NCBI GenBank assembly: GCA_032622095.1
Contig: CP136069.1
Coordinates: 46,784,194 to 46,848,193 of the forward strand
Source: Siphonodentalium dalli
Taxonomy: Eukaryota > Mollusca > Scaphopoda > Gadilida > Siphonodentaliidae
Direction of reading: 5' to 3'
DNA: 64,000 nucleotides
This document shows, one piece after another, positions 1-9,733 of the stretch. The notes below the pieces were generated by a model, which was not told where the DNA came from, made no database searches, and saw only the letters and a program-made list of their open reading frames with translations. Position numbers and translations under genes: made by a program. Every line of letters begins with the position of its first letter. Position 1 is the stretch's first letter.

Positions 1-610
1 TCCCCCATAGGAATTCTTAAAATGGCTCATCAAGAGCCATCAGGCCTATTTAGTTTATATGTAGTATGGAGGGTCCTTGTGTTACTTGGGACTAGGTTAC
101 AGATTGGTTAAAATGGGTTTGACCAGTCAAGATATGACGTTTGGTGTATCTGGCCTATGGAGAGTTGGGATAAACAAAAAATGAATGGGGTCCACCATTA
201 TAAAAGGGGGCATATCAGGTTGGAACTTTGTAACAGTTAGGAAAGCTTGAAGTATCAGTTGTAAAATTCCAAACACGTTCAAAGGATTTTACGAACTTGG
301 GAGTGTGTTTGCTTCAGTTAGGAGAGAGCAGACTATGGACTCTGTGGGGTGGCGGATCAGGGCCATGCAGTTGAAAATTTCAAAATGGACACCACACTGC
401 TCAGACCCTCTAGCTACGTCCCTCTTTCGTTGACAAACATGGCTGCCAGTGGCCATCTTGGATTTTACTCTTTGCATGAGTAAATCATTTGGCACACCCT
501 ACAGACGACATCCCCCATATGATCATCGCCATACTTCATATGGAACTTCGGGGTGACCACTAGATTGAAGCCATCAATTTTTTTCCGATTTCTTTTTTAA
601 AAACATGGCC
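1..610 (-). repeat. Dispersed repeat, Q/P module pair (copy 1)
   Basis: Bases 1-432 match the reverse complement of about 42449-42870 almost end to end, with many substitutions and small indels. Bases 432-610, read on the minus strand, match the P modules at 26664-27137 and 43105-43360; shared landmarks are AAAATCCAAGATGGC and GATGATCGGATGAG. The family has no sustained ORF. The left edge is cut by the window. The class is unknown; a non-coding repeat of SINE or miniature type is an inference. Confidence 0.75.
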
Positions 611-1484
611 ATCTTGGATTTTAATTTATATATATCTCTTCATGTTCACATTTAGTATAACTTAGACATTTAACTTTCCGCATTCCTAATGCATTGAGTT
701 GATCACTTGTGGTGCTATAAACTGTTTCAGACGAATCCATTATTTAGACGAATGTATGTTCTATATTGGGTTATCACCATTCCGATTAATTCAGGATACT
801 CATTTCGAAATACAATCCAAACATCGCGTGGCACCTGTTACTTAGATCGAATACCAATCCCTATCTAATCGTCAACCCCGATTAAGTATATTTCGCTCTT
901 CAATCGCGTGGGTATTAGATGTAATTATGTAGTACCATGAACGTTTCGGAGCGACGACAGCTCTATAGATTTTCTGCCCATGATCTACGAGGCCCCCACC
1001 CCCCCCCCCCCTTTCGTACGCCGTATTCCATGCCCTGTTATGCATGAGGTACGACGTACTCTGGTAGGAGGTATTTGGTATTCCAAAAATACCGGTATTC
1101 GTACACCGACCTTCCAAAAAATGATCATAATAATAATATAATAATATAAATGCGATTTGTGTACAATAAATTCACGGTTTCACATACAGATCGTCGATCA
1201 TCGTCATTTTAGATCATTTTAGACGTGGACACTGCGGGATGACCGGCGTTCGTACGGCAATAGAAAATTTATCCATATGGCTGTTAACTGGTATTCCGTA
1301 TTCCACCCTCTGTGTTAAGTGGTATTCCGTATTCCAGGGGGGGGGGGGGGTGGGGGGGGGGGGGGGGGGCTCATCTACAGTTGCAATTTTTATGCGACTC
1401 CTGATAAAAAAAAAATCAAACCCTGCACAAACGAAACGATCTCAAATTTATCGAAAAAATAGATGGAACAAAATACGTATTTTC
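611..1484. other. Gene-free stretch with opposed poly-C and poly-G tracts
   Basis: No coding region is supported. A C-run near 990-1012 and G-runs at 1338-1369 each have one interruption and lie in inverted orientation. Flanking text (ATCTACGAGG near 981, CTCATCTACA near 1370) is also roughly complementary, so this may be a degraded foldback element of about 400 bp with homopolymer ends. Short reading frames here are homopolymer artefacts. Confidence 0.4.
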
Positions 1485-1575
1485 TTGTATTCTTTAACAA
1501 TTTTATAATTTCACCCATACAGAGCCCCAGACAAACATGAACAGACGACACTTTTCTCAGTCTTCTGTGTGCTTC
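1485..1575 (-). mobile_element. Left part of palindromic element B (copy B3), split by the Gypsy insertion
   Basis: The minus strand of this block matches the interior of elements B1 and B2 (about 52478-52550 and 54468-54535), with landmarks such as GTCTGGGGCTCTG and GGGTGAAATTATAAAATTG. The sequence then breaks at the retrotransposon and resumes at 9529 with the expected next bases of B. Only an internal part of B is present; neither B terminus is here. A 24-bp sequence starting AGATGGAACAAA lies at 1461-1484 and again at 9734-9757, bracketing the fragment. Confidence 0.8.
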
Positions 1576-2629
1576 TGTGACGGTGTAATTTAGCCCTAGT
1601 TTATATACAACTAATACAAGTTAATACTGACAACTAGCAGCTAACATATTCATCCATATCACCGGTATTTACGACATCCCGTTTACCCTCTCAACTTTGC
1701 TGTATTCGATCCGTCCCTGTCTTATCACTGTCACTTCAGCCCAATGCTAAACGCTCTAGTACCGCCACTTCAAATAATACAGGTAAGCTCGCAGCTGATT
1801 GGATGACACATGGTCGCGCGTAAAGTTGTCAAAGGTTAAACAGTTTCGCGGGGTTTTAGATTAGTTGGTCAGAAAGTAAAGTTGTCTTCGGAAAGTTATT
1901 GTCTTAAAGTCTTAGTTTATTTTGTCGTCAAGATGTCGTCAAGTTGTTTAGACTATCGTTGTATACAGATCCTGACATAGTGGCCTATGTCTCATTGAAC
2001 TGGTATGTTCACAGTTTCTATATTTTATCGTTATAACATGTTTTTATTAATACTTTTGTCTTCAAGTAAATCACCATAGAGTTTGTCCATTTTGACATAA
2101 AGTATATTTCCTATTTTAATTATATTTTAATGTGATTACTTTTGTGAGGTTATCTCCCGATAACGTGAGATGCCAGTTTGTAGATATCTCAATTAGATAG
2201 ATTGGATATCTGGCATTTCTTGTATTTTCAGGAACTCCTCAAGCTCCTTTAACATATATTTGTGTATGCACATATGCGTGCTTATCATGCAAATGGTAAT
2301 ATATTTGCATTTGGTTGCAGGGCCTATTCTATGCCTATAGTGATGTATGATAACACTCTCTGTGTTATGTGAACATACTATGCCAGTCTGTGGATGATGT
2401 TTGATTGTATGTATTGGTGGTGATGATGATGATAATCAAGATGTGTTATTAAGATGAATAAATGCTATTGAAGACTACAAAAGGTAATATGAACTTTCCA
2501 TAGACCCTGCCCACCAAGACTGAGAATTAATTGACGGAGCCCATACTGCCAAGGCTAACTTTATAAATTTAATGTCAAAGGCTCAAGGACATTTAATAAT
2601 ATAAATGGACCCATAGTAACCCTATGACA
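1576..2629 (+). repeat. 5' LTR of the Gypsy element (about 1,054 bp)
   Basis: Starts TGTGACGG directly after the target duplication and ends GACA directly before the primer binding site. Its last 494 bp (2136-2629) recur without visible difference at 9035-9528. Its first 560 bp (1576-2135) have no second copy in the window. A polyadenylation-like AATAAA lies at 2457-2462. The shared part also encodes, in the 3' copy, the last residues of the polyprotein. Confidence 0.8.
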
Positions 2630-2631
2630 TT

Positions 2632-2646
2632 TGGCGCTCACCGTGG
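2632..2646 (+). promoter_or_regulatory. Putative tRNA primer binding site
   Basis: TGGCGCTCACCGTGG starts two bases after the 5' LTR. TGG plus acceptor-stem complement is the expected form. It resembles the 3' end complement of a cytoplasmic tRNA-Lys at about 13 of 15 positions, so lysine tRNA is the best guess, with two mismatches. The assignment comes from remembered tRNA sequence and was not searched. Confidence 0.6.
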
Positions 2647-4833
2647 TAATGGCAGTGGCTTCCAGAACTCTTGGAAATTCGAAGAAGTTGTGTTTCTTTA
2701 AGTGAAACTGGTAAACCAGCCCAAAGATAACTGTTGCTGGAAACTGGGAAATCCCAACCTGTCAACTGAGGACGCGCACGCAGTAACAACAATGTTTCGC
2801 CGGTGTGATCTATTCGTTCAGTGATTGTTTGATCCAGTGCAGTGTGTAGGCAAACTATTGTGCTATTCAATTATCGCTTGACCAAGTCGCGCATCGATGG
2901 AGTGATGACCTAGATTCGTAGACAAATACTACAGTGTGTAGAATCACAAACTGTGACGTGCTAAATTGTAAACAATTCACATTCAATTGGGATCTGATGT
3001 CAATTATTCTCAAAATGCCCATTGTTTATTTATATGCACACTTGTTTTGTTTATATGCACTTCTGTTCATTCTGATTTGAGCCATGCATCATCAATAGCT
3101 TAATTAGTTTATTTAGGGTTGTGAGCTTGTGTATGCAACTTTGGTGACGTGACCCCGGTCATGCTGTCAAATGTGCCTGTATAATCTTATAACTAACGTG
3201 TGTCGTGTATAAAGAGCGTTCTATTTCTTATTCAAAGCAGTGTCTGTTTTCTTCAACGCTCAATAAAGTGCTCTGTTTAGTAAACCTGACACATAAATAG
3301 AACTTCCGGTTTTGCGTTGTAAACATTGACACATGGCTTTTTGTTGACATGTCAACGTGAGCAGATCCGGACGATTTTGTCATTGTTTTTCATCAGTGCC
3401 AGTATTTTTGTAAGTGTAAGTTGTTTTCATGCAAACTATAGACTAGTTAATATACTGGTAATTTATTTTGAGGCTCATAGCATGTTCAAAATGTTGTATT
3501 TGATTGAGTATCCAAAATTGACAACAAAATTTGTCAGGCCACTTTGTCAAATTTCTCATGTGCCAGAATCACACTGCTGATTAAGTGATATTTTTCCAAA
3601 GCCGGACTTGTTGGAAAATATTAGAATTTTTCCAAACATTCCGTGTTTTCTGGTTGTGTAAATTTAATCGCTTTCTGCGGATGCATACTTAACTTACTGC
3701 ATCATTTGTGTTGGCATTTTGGATGCAAATAATTTTTGCATCATCCCTGTAGTGTTTAAGCTGGCATTTGTGAAAATGGTAGTTTCAGCTTGTTTTCCAT
3801 CAGCGTTGTTGTTCGATATTCTTCATTCTGCTTCAGTGTTTTTGTGTTATGTTCAGTAGTCGCAGATAACATAAGACGGTAAGTTTAGTGTCGTCTAGTC
3901 AGTTGGCCAATAATATTGGTCACGGTATCTTGTCCATACCGACTTTCCCCGACCTACATTCTGACTTGCCCACTTGTCGCTTGACATTTCAATCTTTTTG
4001 TCGTACAATACCGTGCGCTCGCATCATTTCATATCATCGCATGAATTAAATAATTCAAATTAATAATGGTATAATTAATTAACTAAGCTAATTATATCTA
4101 AATCTTTGATTTGCTTTATAAATTTAGTTTTGTTTCAGTTTTTCTCACTGACTCGCAGTGTCAGAAATTTTTCATTCTGACGTCTACATCAGATTAGTGA
4201 AATTAGGTAACTTCGCTCGTCTTGTAAAAAAATTTCAGATTTTCCGAAGACGGTGGCCGCAGTACATTGAAAATAGGACACTTAGAAATTTTTTCAGTTC
4301 GTTCGCATTTTAGTTCGGATATAGGTGATTAGTTTCGACTTTGAATTTTTTCAGCTCGTCGTCAGACATTATTGAAGTTAGGTGACTTGTCCCGACTTAG
4401 ATTTTTTTTCAGCTGTTTTTGCATTGAAATTAGGTGACATGGTTGTACTTTGAAATTTGTTTTGTAGACGGTAGCCGATTTACATCGACATTAGGTGACT
4501 TCATCGGACTTAGAAATTTTTTCCAGATATTTCTGCGTTATCGTACATACAGAGATTTATTTCTTCTTTTTATGCTAAAGATGTAATTTATTTACAGTGA
4601 ACTTAGGACTTGAATATTTTTTTTTCAGATTTCATTTAGCAATTGGACTTGAATATTTTTTTCACAGGTTACGATAGTCAATAGTTATTAGATAGCTGAT
4701 CTTGAAATATTTTTCAGATATTTTTCTGAATAAATTATTGGTTAATACATTACTTTAACCACAACTTGCTGATTCATTTGAATAATTGTGTTTATTTGTA
4801 TTATTATTTCCATATTGTTCATTAAATTGAATC
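2647..4833 (+). other. Long untranslated leader of the Gypsy element
   Basis: About 2.2 kb between the primer binding site and the long ORF, with no gag-like frame on the plus strand. At 3207-3268 there is a TATAAA box (3208-3213), then CAATAAAG about 50 bases later, which resembles a compact promoter and poly(A) signal. From about 4190 to 4720 a degenerate tandem pattern repeats. The upstream end of the leader is otherwise featureless, with AT-rich runs and scattered stops. Confidence 0.6.
4190..4720 (+). repeat. Degenerate tandem array of AGGTGACTT...TTTTTCAG units
   Basis: Eight or nine units of roughly 50-70 bp. Typical units read ATTAGGTGACTT, then about ten bases, then GACTTAGAAATTTTTTTCAG or similar. 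Pyrimidine-rich runs ending CAG or TAG occur near 4240, 4297, 4353, 4413, 4468, 4527, 4628, 4668 and 4718. AGGTRACTT-like words precede most of them. Each unit looks like a miniature intron (donor-like, then acceptor-like). Whether any are spliced is unknown. Confidence 0.6.
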
Positions 4834-7800
4834 ATGATGGCCGGTGTTGATGACTTACAGACAATGGAGCGGAACGATGAGTTATTAGATAAGATTACAG
4901 CTCAGATTGGTAAATTAAGGGAACAGATTGAGAGACTCAAGGAGGAGCAGGAGATGGAAATGCAGAATGAGAATGCCTATTACACCAATTATTATAATAA
5001 TGGTTATGATTATAATAACACTTATTCTAGGCGTAGACGGTATAAGCAGAAGAGGTCACAGAACTATAAAGGTTCTCAGAGAGATGCTCATGAAGTGAAT
5101 GATTTTAATCATCCTTCTAATGACAGGTTGCAAGATGATATAAATTGTTCCAGACAATTTGTAGGTTGTTATAAATGTGGAGAGGACTCACATTTTTCTA
5201 GAGGTTGTAGGAATTTCAGGTACTGGAATAGGGGCAGAGCCAAACAGACTTATAATAGTCATTCTTTCAGACCTCAGCAGCAGTCCATGAATTTTAATTT
5301 ACAGGATCCTTCTGGTCTAAGTGGAAGTCCCGCAGAGACTGAAGTTCAAGTTGCTGGCTTTAATACAAAAGCACTTCTTGATACAGGGAGCACAGTCAGT
5401 ACTATTTCAGAGCGATTTTATACTTCATTTTTATCGAAGTCCCCACTTCAGCCTCTAAACCAGATCCTGAACATTGAGTGTGCAGATGGTAAAAGCCTTC
5501 CGTACCTAGGGTACATACACTGTCCAGTGACAGTTTCTGAGTTTACTCGGAATGCGACAAGAGATTGTATTTTTCTTGTAGTGCCAAATAGCAATTATAA
5601 CTTTTCAGTTCCAGTGTTGTTAGGTACAAATGTGTTAGCTGATTTCATGGAGATTTGTAAGCAGCAGCATGGTTCCAAGTTTTTGCAGGTATCTAATCTG
5701 TCTTCTCCATGGTATATGTCATTCCGCTGTATGACATTCAGAGAAAGGAACCTTGCAAAGAATAATTTTGTTTTAGGGCAGGTTAAATCTGCAGAGAATC
5801 AGCATGTGATCCTTCATCCAAACACAAAGAAAGTTCTTTCAGGTTTTATTGATCACAAGATACCATATCAGCCTACATGTGCAATTTTGCAACCACTTCC
5901 AGATGATAGTCGATTTGATTTTTTAGAAATATGTCCGTACGTTGTTAAATATGATTGCAAGAGTAATGATTCGATTGATGTTCATCTGTCCAACATTTCT
6001 TCCAGAACCATTAGCATTGCTCCTAACTCTGTAATATGCCAGATTCAACCTGTTTCAGTAGAGGATACCGAGGAGTCTAAGCCTGGTGAAACAAGTTCTT
6101 CATTTACAGATCAACTTCAGTTTGACTTATCTTCTTTGACAGCTGATGAATTTAAAGCTGGGATGAAACTTATTAAAAGTTTTTCAGATGTTTTCTCTCA
6201 GAGTGACTTGGACTTAGGTTTTTATAACAGGATTAAACATCGGATTGATATGTATGACAGTACACCTTTTAAGCAGCGTGCAAGACACATTCCACCTAGT
6301 ATGATTGAAGAGGTCAGAAATCATCTTCATCAGTTACTTTCAGTTGGAGTTATTAGAAGATCCAGGAGTCCATTCTCTTCTAATGTTGTGCTTGTTATGA
6401 AGCGCGGTTCTAATGCTCTTAGACTCTGTGTTGATTACAGGCAACTCAATAAACAGACTATACCTGATAATTATGCTTTGCCTAGGCCAGAAATGTTGTT
6501 TGATTCTCTCAAAGGTGCCAAGTACTTCTCTGTGCTTGATTTGAAAATGGGTTTTCATCAATTAGAGATCTCCGAGGAACACAAAGAGAGAACTGCTTTT
6601 TCTGTTTCAGGATTAGGATTTTACGAGTACAATCGTTTAGCTTTTGGACTTAACAATAGTCCAAGTTCATTTCAGAGAATGATGGAGGATTGTCTCGAAG
6701 GTTTAAACCATAATATCTGCAATATTTATATTGATGACATCATTATTTGGTCGCAGACGGTTCCAGAGATGATAGAGCGACTTGAAGCTGTTTTTGACAG
6801 ATTGAGGCAGTGTAATTTGAAGCTCGCACCTTCAAAATGCAAATTCTTTCAACGTAAATGTACTTATGTTGGTTTTATAGTTTCAGAGCATGGAATTGAA
6901 ACTGATCCTGAGAAATTTGACAAAATTGTCAATTGGCCAGCTCCAGAGAATCCAGATCAGTTGAGAAAATTTTTAGGTTTCTGTGGTTTTTATAGGAAAT
7001 TTGTCAAGAATTTTTCGGCAATTTCTAAACCCCTTACAGATTTACTCCCACCCACTAATGTTAAGAAGTCAAAGAATAAGAAGAAATCATCTTTTACAGG
7101 TAAATGGAAATGGGAAAGTGAGCAGCAGTCTGCATTTGATTATTTGAAAGATCGTCTTTCAAATCCCCCCATTTTAGGCTACCCAGACTATAGCAGACCA
7201 TTTGAAATTCATATTGATGCGTCCCGGCATGGTTTAGGCTGTGTCCTTCTCCAGGAAGACGATGGCGTGATGCGGGTGATAGCATATGGCAGCCGAGGTA
7301 CTACTGCCGCAGAGAAGAATTATCCCGCCCACAAATTAGAATTTTTAGCTTTGAAATGGACAGTGACAGAGAAGTTTTATGATTACTTATATGGAAACTA
7401 TTTTGTTGTGTATACAGACAATAACCCATTAACTTATGTACTTACTTCAGCTAAATTAGATGCTACAGGTCAAAGATGGTTGAGAGCCCTTGGTGCTTTT
7501 AAATTTGATATTCTCTATAAGCCTGGTAAGACCAATACAGATGCAGATGTTTTATCTAGGTTGGACGAGCCTTCTTCAGCTTTTAATCATGAATTTATTC
7601 CAGTTGAATCTGTAAAGACTATCTGTAACTCTTTACAGGTTCAGCAGCCTTTTGTTGAGAGTTTATGTGTTGACTCTGATGTATTGAAACCAATTGATGA
7701 ATTAGGTTATGATCTTGATGAGATGAATTACAAGGATTGGAGGAGAGCACAGGAGCGAGATAATGTTTTATCATTTTGGATGACAGCAGTTAGGCAGAAG

Positions 7801-9099
7801 AAATGTCCGAATAGAAGGTCTTTGCCTCCTTCAAAGGATCATTCTCCTTTTTTCAGGCATTTTTCGAAGTTGAAGTTGCAGAGAGGTGTTTTATATAGAG
7901 AGTCAACTTTTAATGGTAGTTCAACGTCTCAACTTGTATTACCTTCTTCTTATGTTAGACTTGTATTGAAGTCATTGCATAATGACATTGGACATCCCGG
8001 ACGGGATAGGACTATTTCTCTGGTGAAAGAAAGATTTTATTTCCCCAGCATTGACAGTATAGTAGATAACTGGATCAAGAATTGCCATAGATGTATAAGG
8101 AGAAAGACTTCTACAAATTTTAGAGCTCCTTTAGTTTCAGTTTCTACTTCACAGCCACTCGAGTTAGTTTGTATTGATTTTTTGTGTTTAGAATCTTGTA
8201 AAGGTGGTTATGAAAATGTTCTTGTTATTACAGATCACTTTACTAAGTATGCTCAAGCTTTTGCTACCAAGAATCAGACAGCCAAGACTACAGCCGATGT
8301 CTTATTCAATAATTTCTTTATTCATTATGGATACCCACAGCGTATACATAGTGATCAAGGTGCAAATTTTGAGTCACAAGTCATTTCAGAACTCTGTCAG
8401 CTGTGTGGTATACAGAAGTCTAGGACTACGCCTTACCACCCCATGGGTAATGGCATTACAGAACGATTTAATCGTACACTCATAGGAATGTTAGGTACTC
8501 TTCATCCTGACCAAAAGAAAGATTGGAAATCCTTTATTGGCCCACTTGTTCATGCATATAATTGCACACGTCACGAAACTACAGGTTATGCACCATATTT
8601 GTTAATGTTTGGCAGAGAACCAAGGTTACCAATTGATGTCATGTTTGGTTTGCATAAATCTGAATCTGATGATGATCGTTCGTATTGTGATTATGTTACT
8701 GACCTTAAGCACAGACTTAGAGAATCTTACAGGTTAGCTTCCAGTGGTATGTCTAAGTCTCAAGAAGGTCATAAGAGGAATTATGACAAGAAAGTGAGAG
8801 GCGCTACTATACATGTAGGCGACCGTGTACTTGTTAAAACTTTAGCTTTTGATGGCAGGCATAAATTGGCGGATAAATTTGATCCGGATGTGTATGTTGT
8901 GAAAGAGCAACCGAATAGTGATATTCCAGTTTTTGTGTTGCAGGATGACTCAGGTAGAACCAGAACTTTACATAGGAATCATTTATTACCTATTGGTTCA
9001 ATTCCTTTTGATCTTCCAGTTGATGATCCAACAGTTACTTTTGTGAGGTTATCTCCCGATAACGTGAGATGCCAGTTTGTAGATATCTCAATTAGATAG
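4834..9099 (+). CDS. Gypsy polyprotein: nucleocapsid knuckle, protease, RT, RNase H, integrase
   Basis: One uninterrupted frame of 1,421 codons that copies element RNA and integrates the cDNA. Seen in order: an N-terminal coiled-coil-like segment (residues 12-45), a Tyr/Asn-rich then Arg-rich stretch (49-75), a CX2CX4HX4C zinc knuckle (C112, C115, H120, C125), and an aspartic protease LLDTGS (D183). Next come the RT with VLDLKMGFHQ (D569) and YIDD (632-635), and an RNase H with D795, E836, D862 and D905. The integrase has an HHCC finger (H1049, H1054, C1084, C1087), the DD35E triad (D1115, D1174, E1210) and a GPY/F-like tail. No chromodomain is seen. No capsid domain is recognisable before the knuckle, which is unusual. 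The second ATG (4837) has a better context (A at -3, G at +4). The last 22 codons lie inside the 3' LTR. Confidence 0.96.
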   Translation: MMAGVDDLQTMERNDELLDKITAQIGKLREQIERLKEEQEMEMQNENAYYTNYYNNGYDYNNTYSRRRRYKQKRSQNYKGSQRDAHEVNDFNHPSNDRLQDDINCSRQFVGCYKCGEDSHFSRGCRNFRYWNRGRAKQTYNSHSFRPQQQSMNFNLQDPSGLSGSPAETEVQVAGFNTKALLDTGSTVSTISERFYTSFLSKSPLQPLNQILNIECADGKSLPYLGYIHCPVTVSEFTRNATRDCIFLVVPNSNYNFSVPVLLGTNVLADFMEICKQQHGSKFLQVSNLSSPWYMSFRCMTFRERNLAKNNFVLGQVKSAENQHVILHPNTKKVLSGFIDHKIPYQPTCAILQPLPDDSRFDFLEICPYVVKYDCKSNDSIDVHLSNISSRTISIAPNSVICQIQPVSVEDTEESKPGETSSSFTDQLQFDLSSLTADEFKAGMKLIKSFSDVFSQSDLDLGFYNRIKHRIDMYDSTPFKQRARHIPPSMIEEVRNHLHQLLSVGVIRRSRSPFSSNVVLVMKRGSNALRLCVDYRQLNKQTIPDNYALPRPEMLFDSLKGAKYFSVLDLKMGFHQLEISEEHKERTAFSVSGLGFYEYNRLAFGLNNSPSSFQRMMEDCLEGLNHNICNIYIDDIIIWSQTVPEMIERLEAVFDRLRQCNLKLAPSKCKFFQRKCTYVGFIVSEHGIETDPEKFDKIVNWPAPENPDQLRKFLGFCGFYRKFVKNFSAISKPLTDLLPPTNVKKSKNKKKSSFTGKWKWESEQQSAFDYLKDRLSNPPILGYPDYSRPFEIHIDASRHGLGCVLLQEDDGVMRVIAYGSRGTTAAEKNYPAHKLEFLALKWTVTEKFYDYLYGNYFVVYTDNNPLTYVLTSAKLDATGQRWLRALGAFKFDILYKPGKTNTDADVLSRLDEPSSAFNHEFIPVESVKTICNSLQVQQPFVESLCVDSDVLKPIDELGYDLDEMNYKDWRRAQERDNVLSFWMTAVRQKKCPNRRSLPPSKDHSPFFRHFSKLKLQRGVLYRESTFNGSSTSQLVLPSSYVRLVLKSLHNDIGHPGRDRTISLVKERFYFPSIDSIVDNWIKNCHRCIRRKTSTNFRAPLVSVSTSQPLELVCIDFLCLESCKGGYENVLVITDHFTKYAQAFATKNQTAKTTADVLFNNFFIHYGYPQRIHSDQGANFESQVISELCQLCGIQKSRTTPYHPMGNGITERFNRTLIGMLGTLHPDQKKDWKSFIGPLVHAYNCTRHETTGYAPYLLMFGREPRLPIDVMFGLHKSESDDDRSYCDYVTDLKHRLRESYRLASSGMSKSQEGHKRNYDKKVRGATIHVGDRVLVKTLAFDGRHKLADKFDPDVYVVKEQPNSDIPVFVLQDDSGRTRTLHRNHLLPIGSIPFDLPVDDPTVTFVRLSPDNVRCQFVDISIR

Positions 9100-9528
9100 A
9101 TTGGATATCTGGCATTTCTTGTATTTTCAGGAACTCCTCAAGCTCCTTTAACATATATTTGTGTATGCACATATGCGTGCTTATCATGCAAATGGTAATA
9201 TATTTGCATTTGGTTGCAGGGCCTATTCTATGCCTATAGTGATGTATGATAACACTCTCTGTGTTATGTGAACATACTATGCCAGTCTGTGGATGATGTT
9301 TGATTGTATGTATTGGTGGTGATGATGATGATAATCAAGATGTGTTATTAAGATGAATAAATGCTATTGAAGACTACAAAAGGTAATATGAACTTTCCAT
9401 AGACCCTGCCCACCAAGACTGAGAATTAATTGACGGAGCCCATACTGCCAAGGCTAACTTTATAAATTTAATGTCAAAGGCTCAAGGACATTTAATAATA
9501 TAAATGGACCCATAGTAACCCTATGACA
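9035..9528 (+). repeat. Truncated 3' LTR of the Gypsy element
   Basis: 494 bp identical by eye to 2136-2629, with the same offset (6,899) at both ends, so no indels. It lacks the first 560 bp of the 5' LTR. The base before the match differs (A at 2135, G at 9034), and the upstream sequence is coding for the polyprotein, without a purine-rich tract. It contains the stop codon of the polyprotein (9097-9099) and ends at the target duplication CTTC. Confidence 0.88.
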
Positions 9529-9733
9529 CTTCTATATATGTGTGGGGCTCCCTGCAGGGTAATGGATGTTTTTTTATTTTATGTCCTAAAAATTGTAAGA
9601 AACATTTATTTAAAAAACATGATAAAAAATTGTTAAGCCAATGCATTCTCTTATATATGCGAGGCGACCTATGGTCGACTCGAATATATAAGAGAATGCA
9701 TTGGCACAGGGTAAACAAAGTTAGCCACCCTTT
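9529..9733 (-). mobile_element. Right part of palindromic element B (copy B3)
   Basis: Continues element B after the retrotransposon. The minus strand matches 52365-52474, with landmarks CCATTACCCTGCAGGGAGCC and the 67-bp palindrome at 9638-9704. One palindrome arm has a substitution (CGAATATATA for CGCATATATA). After GGCACAGGGTAAAC the copy departs from the B terminus, so the B terminal repeat is absent. The 24-bp direct repeat then follows at 9734. Confidence 0.8.

Larger units (their letters stand above)
1576..9528 (+). mobile_element. Ty3/Gypsy-type LTR retrotransposon, full span
   Basis: The span begins TGTGACGG and ends CCTATGACA, so it has the TG...CA termini expected of an LTR element. 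It is bracketed by the 4-bp duplication CTTC (1572-1575 and 9529-9532). The host sequence on both sides is one interrupted copy of element B, which fixes both borders independently. Order: 5' LTR, primer binding site, 2.2-kb leader, one long pol-type ORF, truncated 3' LTR. The intact ORF and the identity of the shared LTR part imply a recent insertion. The 3' LTR lacks its first 560 bp and no polypurine tract is seen, so this copy looks unable to complete a normal replication cycle. Confidence 0.9.

Noticed and set aside
1239-1508. 89-codon ORF with glycine run
   Set aside because: Created by the poly-G tract. The same reasoning applies to 872-1117.
2136-2143. Start of the 5' LTR at the first base shared with the 3' copy, or at the nearby TGTGAGG
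   Set aside because: No target duplication fits there and no purine tract precedes 9035. The interrupted B element and the CTTC duplication place the border at 1576.
8204-8485. 93-codon ORF within the integrase region
   Set aside because: Out-of-frame shadow of the polyprotein. The same applies to 6340-6561 and 7094-7285.
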